This document shows positions 44,659 to 56,006 of a stretch of 64,000 nucleotides of DNA, one piece after another. A program made the translations under genes and the position numbers. The first letter of the stretch is position 1. Each line of letters opens with the position of its first letter. The stretch is taken from assembly GCA_002803225.1 (NCBI GenBank), contig NXFV01000975.1, positions 95,521 to 159,520 of the forward strand, given 5' to 3'. Below the pieces are notes generated by a model, which saw only the letters and a list, made by a program, of their open reading frames with translations, made no database searches and was not told the origin of the DNA. Source of the DNA: Gamarada debralockiae. Its lineage: Eukaryota; Ascomycota; Leotiomycetes; Helotiales; Hyphodiscaceae.

Positions 44659-45424
44659 GATACATTGGCGATTACGGATAAGATATAGACGACGTGCGCT
44701 CTGTGAAGCTGGAATGGTTGATCTACGCTGTCAGTTTTGGTCTTGGGAGGAGATGTGTTGTCACTTCTGATCTTCCAATGGACGCATGTTTGGAGATAGA
44801 ATGATGTTCCTTGTATCTTATGTGCATGGAATCCAAATCTCGTTCTAAGCTCCCCTCACCCGAAGTCAAACTCGCAGCATCGATGAATATAGCCTGGATG
44901 CTGAAGTAACAATGAATCCATCCACAATTGTCCCTGGAATACCATATTCCGCTGGCGCTGCTGCCAAAAAAAATTTGTTTTTTTTTTATTTTTATTTTTT
45001 ATTTTTTCCATTCAGTACTGGGAACGCTCAGTAATCTCTGTAATCAAAATCTGGACTTGGTTTGGGATTAGAGCGATTCAGTGGCGACGTCCTCGGCCAA
45101 TGGGTATTTTTCCTGGTTCAGGGTCTCACATTCGCTAAAGTTTCAGGCTTTCAAACGCTAACTTCACAGGCTCTACGAAACCACCTTCTGAGACGTTGCA
45201 GGTTTCTCACGCGGTGTTCATGGTGGTAGTTGGCTGAAGAGAGGCGAGGTATGGGACGCTGTTGCTTGAATAGAATGATTTTGCTTCATTGAAAATATTT
45301 AAGTTCGAAATGGATGACTGCGAATACACTGATAGGAGAGTATGTGAAACATTAGACAGTAATAAATGGGAAAAGACAAGACAAAACTCCACCCCACATA
45401 TTCTACTTGGCTTGGCTTGCCCCG
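44659..45424. other. Intergenic with T/A low-complexity tract
   Basis: No gene. A low-complexity tract of A and T runs spans about 44967-45007. The right end is the 3' flank of the ABC transporter. Confidence 0.5.
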
Positions 45425-48400
45425 TTAAGCACCTAGCCCCTGTCTTCCCACCATTTCAGCATACACACCCCCTCTCTCCATCAACTCCCCATGTGTGCCC
45501 CTCTCCACCACTTTCCCCGCATTAACCACAAAAATACAATCAGCACCTTTCACAGTACTCAGTCTATGCGCAACCGCGATCGTCGTCCGACTCCTCTCTT
45601 TAACCGCCTGATCCAAAGCTTCTTGTATGATAGCTTCAGAAGCCGAATCCAAGGCGGATGTAGCTTCATCGAGAAGAAGAATGCGTGGGTTGCGGATTAA
45701 TGCACGGGCGAGAGCGAGACGTTGCTTTTGGCCGCCGGAGAGGAGGACGCCCTTGGTGCCTATTTGGGTTGCTAGACCTTGGGGAAGTGAAGTCTGTTCA
45801 TTTTATCAGCATTTTCCATGTTTCAACGGGATGGAGAGAAGGGAAGGGAAGTGTACAACAAAATCCCAAATATTAGCCTTCCGACAAGCCTCCTCCACCA
45901 CCTGGTCATCGACTTCCTCTCCTTCAACAGCAAGCAAAACATTCTCCCTAATGGACCCACTATACAAAACCGGTTCCTGCGCCACCAACGCTATCTGACT
46001 CCGATACTCTTTAACATTCAACGTCGAGATATCTTTCCCATCAAGCAGAATTCGTCCTGCAGTAGAGTCATAAAACCGCTCGATCAACCCGATGGCGGTG
46101 CTCTTCCCGCACCCGCTAGCTCCCACTAACGCAACGAACTGTCCTGGCTCGACGATGAAGCTTAGGCTTTGAAGCACAGGTTGGCTAGCGCGCGTGGGGT
46201 ATGAGAAAGACACGTCTCTGAACTCAACCTTCCCTTCAAGAGCGCGGACTGGTTCGCCGCTGTCGGACCAAGGATCAATCTCTGACTTTCTCTCCCAAAT
46301 ATCTTTCAATTGCCGAGCAGCCTCCCTCGACTTCGCCATATCAGGCGCAAAAGTAAACAACGCGCCCGCAGACTGTGCGCTGAAGATCACCGAACTAAAA
46401 CACACAAAGAACTGGAACATGCTGTACTGATGAGACAAGATGAGGGTGCCACCGTACCAGAATCCTAACGCCATGCAGAACAGTGAGAATGATTGACCAG
46501 CTGCGTACAAGAGCGAGGTCTTCAGAATCGAGCGCAAGCTAGCTTGCAACTGTGCTTGAAGCATAACGTGATAATTATTCCAAACATCTTGCTCCCTCGT
46601 CAACGACGCAATTGTCGCAATCGACGAAACAGCCTCGCAGGCGAGAGCAGCGGACTTCGCATACACCTTTTGAGCACGATTTTGGAATCGTGAGAGAACC
46701 CAGAGCCGTGCGAAGCCGGAGAGTAGAAGGATGGGGATGGTGGCTGAGCAGACAAGACCGAGTTTCCAGCCTATGATACAAGAGATAGCGATGGCAGTAA
46801 TGACTGTGGTGATGAGTTGGAGGACGGCCCCGAGGGTTGCACCGCTTATCCCGGCGAGGTCGGTAGTGCTCTTTGAGAGTATGCTGGTGAGAGAACCGGG
46901 GGAGTGAGTGGGAGAGTCAAAATAAGCGATTTCTTGGCGGAGGAGGGTGCGGAAAGTGAGGTTGCGTGCTCGGTATATGCTGGGTGTAGTGAGTATATAA
47001 ATTTTGAAGAGAGAAATAGTGGTTAGATGATACGTACAGACGCTCCGAGCAATATGCAAATGCAACACCGTGGCCGGCTGAGACGACAAAAACTCCCAGC
47101 GCAACCGCGAGATACATCAAAGACCAATAGTTGACGCCGCTTCGAAGTTGGGTGTAATTAGCGGCGGGGAGTGACAATGATACGATACACTTTGCGAAGA
47201 GGACGCCTTGAACAGGCATCCCACCCCCTGCCAGGATGGAGCAGAATAGACCAAAGAGCATAATGCCAGTTTCTTCTTTGTTGAATGCCGCTATCAATTT
47301 TACGATTGTCCAAAGCGAATGGCGGTTGCTATCATCTGACGTTTTCTGCAATGACATACTTGAAGCATGTGATGAATGATGCGCCTCGAGTTTGTTCTTC
47401 TCAATATTGCTGTCGTGGCCGCACAAAATCTTCTCATGAGTGAGGTCAGGCACGTTGGAACTTGTGGGATTCTTCTCAATACTCAGTCGCTGAGCCTCGA
47501 CAAGGTCAAAGTAGGCTGCCTTCCGTGAAAGAAGTTCATCATGAGTGCCTTGCTCAACAATGGTCCCCTGATTCAAGACAACAATATTATCAGCCCCCTT
47601 GATCGTCGACAATCGATGCGCAATCACAATAGTTGTCCGACCCTGAGCCGCAACATCGAGCGCATGTTGAACAAGACCTTCCGATTGAGAGTCTAACGCA
47701 GATGTAGCTTCATCCAACAATAATATCTTAGGATTGCTAATGATGGCACGAGCAATCGCAATCCGTTGCTTTTGGCCACCCGACAATTGAAGGCCACGGT
47801 CCCCAGCAACAGTCTCATACCCTTGTGGCAGATGGGTGATGAAGCCGTGGGCGTTCGCCATTTTGGCAGCTTGTGTGACGAGCTCGGCTTTCTTTTCTTC
47901 GCTGGCAGCATCAAGGCCGGTGCCAATCAGGCCGTGCTCGATATTGGTGCGGATCGAACAGTTGAACAGGACTGGTTCTTGACTCACGAGAGACATGTGG
48001 CGACGAAGCCACTTCAAGTCCAAGGTTTGGATGTCATGCCCGTCAAGAAGGACCTGGCCTCCGACTGGAGTATAAAATCTTTCGACAAGCCCAACAATTG
48101 TGGATTTCCCGCAACCGGATGCACCCACAAGCGCTGTCACCTTCCCAACCGGGATGAGGAGATTAAAATCCTGTAGCACCGTAACTTCTGGCCTGGAAGG
48201 ATAAATGTGTTTCACATCGCGAAATTCCAACGCGCCTTGTATATTATCGGGAATGAAAGAATGATGTCCCTCGTCATCAGGTAGTGGTCGATCAATGATC
48301 TTGAAGATGTTGGCCGCTGCAGAGGTCGCACCTGCAAAGGCTTGAATGTGAGGAGCCGCATGAGCGATTGAGACTGCACCCAATAGAAGGGCGAGAAGCA

Positions 48401-49556
48401 CAGTCAATGTCTCCGAAAGATTTGCATGTCCAGCAACCAGCAAGCGTGACCCTTCCCAAAATCCCAGGGGATATGCCAGGTAAGTAACCAGCATCATGGA
48501 TGCGATCATACAACCTATTGCCGTCTTCATGTTAAACCCCCAGCGCATTGTATCGGCGAGGCTCCGCTCAAACTTGCTGGCAAGTTTGTTTTGCCCGTTG
48601 AAAGCAGTGACTGTGCGAACAGAGGTCAAGGCTTCCTCAGCGGTTGCGGATCCAGGAGCATACGCATCGAGAGATAGTTTGCTGAATCGAATGAGGAAGA
48701 CGGAGAAGCCGCTCATAACAAATAGGACGGCAAACACAATGGACAAGAGAACGAAGCTCAGTCTCCAGTTTTTTGTGAATCCAACAATCATGGCAGTGAC
48801 AAAAGTCGTAAGGGCCGTGATTGTGATGGCAATTTTCTCTGAGAGTCCGAGGAGAACCAGATCCATGTTCGCAGTGATCGTGGTTGTGATTTCTCCAGCT
48901 CCTAGATTGTCAAACAGTGCGATATTTTGTCGAAGGACTGCTGCGAGATATTTTTCCCGCAGCTTCTGCGTGGCATGCTCCCCAGTATATATGAATCCAA
49001 CCACGGTGATGTAGGTAGTGATGAATTGGCCGATTCCGAGGTATAGGAAGTATAAGGTGAGTTGGCTGAGGCGGTGGTGGAAGTAGGAGTTTGTGGCGTT
49101 GCCTAGGAAGAACTTTTGGAATGATCCACCGAGCTGGCCAAACACGATCTGTCACGAAGAGTTAGTTCGTATCTTCGCTAAAGGATAGCAAAGAGGCGTT
49201 ACCGTCATTAGGGGCATTACGGCTCCACTGGCGATAGCACACATCACACTGACAACAAGGATGAGGACGTCCAGTTTTGTGGCGTATCGATAAAGCATGA
49301 TGTACGACATGTTGACATTAGGCATCAACAGCTGTCTTTCGAGGACTTGCTTTTCCTGGTTAGAGAGATGGCCCAGAACATCACATTTTGAAACCTCAAT
49401 GGTGGAGGAGTTGTCGGGTTCCGTCGCGCTCTTAGATTCTCTAAGGTTAGCTGAGTGATGAAGTACATCTATGTCGGTAGTCTTCATTCCATCGTTGGCA
49501 TCGTGAGACGCTTCTTGGAATTGAGGACGTGACTTGGATGTTGATTTATTCTTCAT
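45425..49556 (-). CDS. Full-size ABC-B multidrug transporter (1318 aa)
   Basis: Four exons: 49556-49203, 49148-47038, 46979-45857, 45793-45425; introns are 54, 58 and 63 nt. The layout is TMD-NBD-TMD-NBD. The first junction rebuilds PLMTIVFGQLGGSFQKF, a conserved TM1 feature. Both nucleotide-binding domains are complete: Walker A GASGCGKST twice, LSGGQKQR twice, Walker B ILLLDEATSALDS twice, and H-loop AHRLST twice. N-terminal cytosolic tail about 85 aa. The family (P-glycoprotein/MDR1, a-factor exporter Ste6, fungal Mdr1/AtrD) pumps hydrophobic compounds across the plasma membrane with ATP. The adjacent upstream Zn2Cys6 gene on the same strand and an MFS pump 3 kb beyond suggest an efflux locus. 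Confidence 0.95.
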
Positions 49557-49997
49557 GATTAATTGGGGTGAATCGTAGCCTGTCTTCGTCTAGCACTTCG
49601 TTGGTCACGTTGTAGTTCTTGATGAGAATCTACGTTGTTGGAGGATTTGAGGAGTTTGATATCGTGGGAGAGTACTCTGTGATCCGGTTGTAGTTGTGTA
49701 GTCTTGTACTTGGGTTGAACGTCACCAGTGGCAGCCTTAGGGTTTGCGTATTCCAAATTGGGTCTCGCACTTCCTGGATCTGGAAATCTCATGTACAGTA
49801 CCCTGTTCCTGAAATTGCAACATGCATTTTCGTATTCCGTAATGGGCTCTGAGTCGGCGTAATCTTACATGACTAGAAGATGCGAGAGCATGACGTCCAA
49901 ATGTTTGAGACTTGACACTTGAGGCACGGCAATTTGAAGAAACTGATAGATGAAAATGAGTTAGGTTTTGACGGCTTGCTGACGTGTGTACTTAAGA
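49557..49997. promoter_or_regulatory. Short spacer between regulator and ABC transporter
   Basis: These 441 bp separate the stop of the Zn2Cys6 gene from the ATG of the ABC gene, both minus strand, so it holds the ABC promoter. No palindromic CGG triplet pair was confidently identified. Confidence 0.4.
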
Positions 49998-51321
49998 TCA
50001 GTCCGAGTCTCGTTCCTCGAATATTTCGGTTGCATGACTCGTACATTCTGTGCACTTGTCTCCAATGTGTTGGAGAATCACCTCATACATATACAATCCC
50101 CTTTCTCGCATCCACCAAAACCTTCCAGGAGCAAGCCTGGAGACCGCCGCGAAGTAATAAAGCATCATGACTTCGGCTCTCCCATCTTCTTTTCTGAGCA
50201 TGTTGATGAACCCAATTGGAAGTAACATGGGAAACGAAAACAAATATCTCGCGACGTCAAGCATAAGTCCAGATGCTTCAAGCTCCTGACAGTTTAGTTG
50301 CAGAGTAGACAGTATTGTCATCAGCCGCTTCGATGGCTCCATGAAATCATTCGCACCGTCGGGTTGGGTGTCTGAAATGTTTGTGCAAGCGAGGATATGG
50401 GCGAAGATTCCCTGGATACTCGAAGAAATTGCTGCATCTTTGAAGTACGCTTCAATGTGCATCCTTGGACTGTACAACAGCATTGAAGTGAAACGATTGC
50501 TCATACCCAAGCAGTCGATGCGACTGGTCCAACCCAAGCAGTTGATGAACTTTAGGACAACATCATTCATGCCTTTGTAGAATGCGACCAGACGGCCCCA
50601 TCCATCACTGTCGCAAGTCCACGAATACTGAAGCAGAAGCATGGAGCAAGCAACGGCTGCTTCTCCATGGGATCCTCTGAAATCTGATGCTTCACAGAGA
50701 GTTTTGCGAAACACTGGAAGTGCTTGGGAAAGATGGTCTAGTGCTACTAGTTGATGCCCTCTCTCGTCTGGCTGAAGATGTTGGAGGTGGGTGGCAGTGA
50801 CGAGAAAGATGGCATGCATGAGGAATTTGTTCTCTAGCGCTAGCTCAATGACACTATTCTTCCACGCCTCGGGCTCCATGATGAATGTCTCGAACGTAGA
50901 AGTTTGGAAGTGATGCAGTAATCGCAAATGCTCTAGATTGACGAGAGACGACGGCGTATCTGGAATGGTGGATGACGAGCTAGAGATTTCTTGGATTGAT
51001 CGGCGGGTCTTGACCACAGACTGCAATTTTGGAGAGGTGACAAAGACACATTCTTGTTTCCGCCTGACGCAGTTTCGGCACGGTTTTCCCTCATCGCACT
51101 GGGAAGTCATCAATTTCAAGGTGATTTCAAGGATTGGCTTCAAGAAAACACACTTTTATTTTTCGCGCCTTGCAGTTCTTACATCCTCTTCTGGATTTCG
51201 TATGTGCTTTGCGTGCTCGACTAAGTTGGCCATCTGGCCCGACATCAGAGATGAACACCGTGCCTGGACCAGGGGCCTTGTGCATGGTAAAGCATCCGAA
51301 ATGTGGGTTTTGGCCGTCCAT
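49998..51321 (-). CDS. Zn2Cys6 transcription factor, sterol-uptake-control type (422 aa)
   Basis: Two exons, 51321-51154 and 51098-49998; the 55-nt intron sits inside the zinc cluster. Spliced: SRRGCKNCKARKIKCDEGKP then CRNCVRRKQECVF, i.e. C-x2-C-x6-C-x5-C-x2-C-x6-C. The basic KSRRGCKNC start and the following LEHLRLLHHFQTSTFETF region match the group related to Upc2/sterol uptake control proteins and many pathway regulators. MDGQNPHFG (51321) and MHKAPGPG (39 nt downstream) are both possible starts. It lies 441 bp upstream of the ABC transporter on the same strand and is a natural candidate for its regulator, though this is inference. Confidence 0.9.
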
Positions 51322-51758
51322 GCTGTCAATCGAGGATTCTGCTCAATGTCAAAAGACAGAAACGCGTGAGACGGTTCATTGCGGGAGAGGAATTGCTGGT
51401 AGAGCTTTATACTGTTTGAGCGAGGATGAGGGGCGTCTCGTATTCCCAAAAGAGAATTTGCGACAATCACGTGAAGAGTAAGATCGGGCATTGCTTCTCC
51501 GAGCCTCATGTGTGACATGATGGATTGATTGGTTAATTGATTTATTCAGGGCTTTAAGTACAGTTCTGAGGTCTAGGTTAAGGTAGTGCCCCTCCCAAAC
51601 CGATCTCTGTTCCCTGTATTAAAAGTATTCTACGTCTTATTTAGAGAAGACTAACCATCAGAGCTAACCTAGTGTATCTAATCGACATTTCGTTATCACT
51701 ATCCTATAGGAAATTACTAGAAACAACCTTCTAGTATATCAAGCTAACCTAGTCCTTA

Positions 51759-51931
51759 CAGTAGAACCTCTCTATAAGCATACGCTCGGGACCAAGGATT
51801 GCATGCTTATAAGTCAGGTTATGCTTATACCCAGGGGAATATAACACACTAAATTTTGCTTGGGACCGAGGGTCGCATGCTTATTGGTCAGGTATGCTTA
51901 TCTACAGGATGCTTATAGAGAGGTTCTACTG
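51759..51931. mobile_element. Pogo/Tc1-like MITE (173 bp)
   Basis: The ends are inverted repeats: left CAGTAGAACCTCTCTATAAG and the right end its complement (ATGCTTATAGAGAGGTTCTA, then CTG). TA flanks both sides (51757-51758, 51932-51933). The interior carries the partly repeated motif CGGGACCAAGG / TGGGACCGAGG and several GCTTAT motifs. No coding capacity. It lies about 440 bp upstream of the Zn2Cys6 start codon. Confidence 0.88.
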
Positions 51932-53519
51932 TAGTCGATCACGGCCCTCTTGGGAACCGAAGTGCTTGGCGAAGGGTGCAACATCTGTCCAGTCACTCCT
52001 AGCCTGTTTGGCATTTTTGATTGGCTACCAGTCTCATCCTCCCATGCATCAATGCATGAGTCATGGTGTTTTCGCGATCCAGCATCGCAGATTCAGGTGA
52101 TGAAGTCACTCATGGTCACAAACTCAAGTCAAACATTTCAAACGATGAAGTCATTCGCGGTTACAATTCCACAGTCTCAAAATCGCGGCACATTGCAATT
52201 CAAAATCAACGGCCAATCTTAGATTTCCATTTGAAATCAGCAAAATCTTTGCAGCCTGAGATATGAATTCGGTTGGTTCGGGCATCGTGCAAGGCGTCCT
52301 CCGTCATAGTAGCATGGGGGACAGAATCCATACTTCTAAAAGTTCATTTGTTGGAGAATGATCGCATAAGTATTTGTAACGGTTTGTGTTTCAAAGCAAA
52401 TTGTATTTCTCGCAGTAATTCATAATCTTATACATATCTATATATGGCAATCGAAACCAACAGCACCGCAAAGCCAAAACACAGCCAAGTACCAGCATAG
52501 CAGTCAACAACCAATTTCTGTTTCCGGTGAGCTAACCCAAGTTTCCATTCATTCAAACCATGGCACATGCACTAAATTTTCATGATATATCCCCGTAACT
52601 TTGTCATCGAGACCTTCTGATTTCTAATATTTTCGAACTCGAAGTTTACACTCTCACTATGTCTAACATGGTGGACGAAGTGAAACGTTGAACGAAGAAC
52701 GCATTGCAAGGCAAAGCGGTTTAGAGGTTAACTTGAATAGTCTTTGCAAAGCTAGTTCAACTTGAACTGTAGCATTCGACACCAGTTTGAACGAAAGCAG
52801 CTTCCTTCAAGGCCAAAGGATTGAAACTTCGAATCGCAAATAAATGACGATATATGGCATTTTGAACTTGATCCCACGTGAGGCAGGTTTAGAGCAAATG
52901 CGAGGGTTTAACTTTGTATGAGGTTGGCAATGGGAAGAGTAGATCATTGGGGGAGAGTAGATTCCGGGTTGGAGTGAGGTAAATGGCGGGAGTCGGATTT
53001 TCATTCGATTGTCGTATGGAATAAGGCGAAAGGGAGACCCGTCTGAATCTGACGTCAGGCTACATTTAGCTGAAGGAAAAAAGAAATAGGCAATTCACAA
53101 GTTCTCATGGCGCGCTCTCTCACTTGGACCTTCAACGTCGGCATCGGCAGATCTTCGAGTGCGTTTAGACGTGTTGGGTCGGCATCGGCACCGCCCAAAA
53201 AGCTAGTCTTTCCCATTTCTGGGAAACCCTCACCAGATCTTCAAGTACGTTTAGATGGGCGATAGACCCCATGCTGCTGCTAACATCTAGTGAATTAGCT
53301 TCGGATGCCGGAGAAGTAGACAATGACGGATTGGCTGCTGTGGCTGCAGGCTTTGGCGCTGGGACTACTCGCATTCGAGTTTAGAGCGGGTACGTGGTCC
53401 AGATTTCGGCTTCTGCTCACCGCACTGTTTCTCCAAGATTAATTGGCAGCGTCATTATTAGGGCTGCATGTTACCTTCACTCGTTTTCTCTTGCACTCGG
53501 TGAGCCCATCCCCGACTTT

Positions 53520-53685
53520 TTGTGTGGCGCCCTTTGACAGCCTGTGACATAGAGGCTACTCGTGCTTCGGCGGTAGGATTCTGAGGGACCCATTCGGCCT
53601 GATTGTGTGGCGCCCTATGGCTGCCTTCAATGGGGCGGCGGACTCGAGTTTTGATGCAGGATTCTCAAGGACCCATCCGGACAGA
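53520..53685. repeat. Diverged 83-bp tandem duplication
   Basis: Copies at 53520-53602 and 53603-53685 share TTGTGTGGCGCCCT, AGGATTCT and GGACCCAT in the same order and spacing, with many differences between. It is an old tandem duplication of non-coding sequence. Confidence 0.7.
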
Positions 53686-54082
53686 TTGTCGGCCATGATC
53701 GCGAGATTATCCGATGACAACTATGTGTGAGTGGCTTCTATATGGCTTGTGTCCAGACCGGAATGTTGAGCGTGGTTGTCGTTGCGTAGTACTTGAAAAT
53801 TCTTCTTCGCGAAAATGTCACCAGAGCATGTGAATCTTAGTAGCACTGCGCGTCACCACGTGTTGGGGTAAGATTGGGCTTTGCGTCTCTCAGAAACTTT
53901 ATAATACTTGTTAAAAGGGCCTTTGAAAGGTACCGGAGGATATGATTGGGCGCCTTGAGATTTCATAATTCATGAATCTACCTGTACGGTATGTCTATAG
54001 TCCATAGATACACCCCTTCTAATCTTACAACTTCTCTCCTGAAACTCCAGACACCGTGATCCACAAACCAATAACTATGCCT

Positions 54083-56006
54083 TCAAACGTTGTTCAAACT
54101 GTTCCTCCTGGAATTACCCCTGGAGTTAGCTGCACTGTTGTGTCCCGATCTCAAAACACCACTGCCCGCATAACTATTCTTGCGGCTTCCCGTCGCTTGT
54201 CTAACCCTCAAGTCCTGTTGCGATCTCGCGTACGAATTCGCTCTTGATCCAGTAGGGAGCTTCGCAAGTCGATGGCCTTGTGTATCCTGCTCTGATCTTG
54301 CATCCGAAAGTTGTTGTGCGAAAGGCGAGCGCTTTCGGAGAGTTGGTCCTTTCCAGTAGATTACGTAGACAGCGATGACGAGTACGAAGGAGATGCAGAA
54401 GAGAATTGTGGAGGCGTAGGCGAGATGGTCGGGATTGTTCTTTCCGCCGATATCTGGGCGAAACGTTACTATTTGTTTTTGGAGAGGAAAGAAGGTGCTT
54501 ACTCTCAAAGAAAGGAGTCGCGGGAATAGTCAGAACACCTGCGAGGAAATCTCTCGACCATCCGTTACCACCAGTCGCGGAAGCTGAGTATGGTCCGTAC
54601 GCGCAAATCATGTAGTCGATAGTAGCCATGTAAATACTGTAGTTTGCGATTCCGACAATAGCTGCGAAGATCATGGAGCCGATCCAGTGGATTGGCGGGC
54701 CGGTCGAAGTCCACGCGAATCCAATGAGACCGATTGGCAGACATGGCGCAGTGTACAAGAGCCACCAGAGACGGGATTCATATTGTGCCGTTTCATCGTC
54801 AGGTTTTGCATCGCGTTCCTTGATGTTGCGTTTGATGGCAGGGATGAACGAGAACCAAGCGATGAAGTATCCGACGAGAATGGGGATGAATGCGAGACCT
54901 TGTTCTTGCACGGTGAAATTGTACTGCTTATATACCAGAGAGAATGACTGGATGAACATGAAAATCAGAGCATCGGAGAAGCCACTGAGGAGGGATAGAG
55001 TGAGGACGATGGGCTCGGTCAAGAACATCTTGAATGGGCGGATCCAAGTCATCAAAATTTCCTTGGCGGAAAAGCGCTCGCGGAAAGGTACGAGTTCATT
55101 TGGTCCGTAAAGGTTGGGGGATTGACCGCTCTTGCGTCTCTTCTTTGCGATCTTGTCCATCATAATAGTGGATCTGGTTTCCGGGACACAGACGAAGTGC
55201 AAAATTTGGACAAAGCCTCCGAAGATGAGTTGAACCCAGATGGTCCATCTCCATGAGAGGTAAGAACCTTGAATGAAACCACCGATAATTGGACCAAAAA
55301 CGGAACCTCCCACAGAAGAGAACACGACGAATGCAACGGCGTATTGTTGGTGGTCGGCTTCCCACATATCTGCAATCATGCCGAGTGTGACTGAACCTCC
55401 TGCTGAAGAAAGACCACCCAAAGCACGACCGACCATGATGGAAGCGAAATTTGGTGCGAGTGCAACAGGGAGTTGCCAAATGTTGACCAAGAAGAGAGAG
55501 AGTTGGAGAATTGGTTTGCGTCCCAAGTCCTCAGACCAAGGGGCCCAAAGCTCACATCCGAATGCGTATAGAATCAAGAATATCATAGCACCGCATCGTG
55601 CAGCTTGAGCGCTGATACCAAATTCTTCTGAGATCCCATCGATGCCGTTGGAGTACAAACTGGTGTTGAAGTTCATGGATACCTGGACCAGAAAAATGAC
55701 TGAGAGAATCATCCATTTCTTCCACGTAGGGAATGAGAATCCAAGCTCGTCGTAGCAATCTTCTTCCGTTATTTCGATCTTGTCGTTTGTGCCTGTCTTC
55801 TCAATATCGCGTGTTTGCGCTAGATCATGTGTGGGGAAGCGCGTGCGTCGGGACAAGTGAGGTCCTCCATGGGAGTCCTCCACATTCTCGGCCCCGGGAT
55901 CGGATTCTGCCTTGGTTGCCGAAGAGGCTTCAGAGTCGTGGAGGGGCTCTTCGTGTTCGGGGTTCTGGCCCGTTTCATTGACGGTTTTCTCGTTGAGGTC
56001 CGCCAT
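54083..56006 (-). CDS. MFS transporter, DHA1-type drug:H+ antiporter (624 aa)
   Basis: Two exons, 56006-54503 and 54453-54083; 49-nt intron. The plain first ORF runs past the donor; splicing restores FFENIGGKNNPDHLAYASTI and the last TM helix (LFCISFVLVIAVYVIYW). A hydrophilic N-terminus of about 95 aa is followed by 12 membrane segments. Motif A-like APWSEDLGRKPIL lies after TM2, and GGLSSAGGSVTLGMIADMW in TM4. The central loop KIAKKRRKSGQSPNLYGPNE is basic. The tail is Ser/Arg/Asn-rich with repeated GSR(K/A)NSYA units, likely phosphorylated. The family exports drugs, polyamines or fungal metabolites at the plasma membrane. It shares orientation with the regulator and ABC pump, but 2.8 kb separate them. 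Confidence 0.92.

Larger units (their letters stand above)
51322..54082. other. Long gene-poor spacer with repeats
   Basis: About 2.8 kb. It contains a pogo-like MITE and an 83-bp tandem duplication (listed separately). The minus frame 53374-53165 (69 codons, MRVVPAPKPAATAANPSLST) starts with ATG but lacks supporting features. No gene is claimed. Confidence 0.5.
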
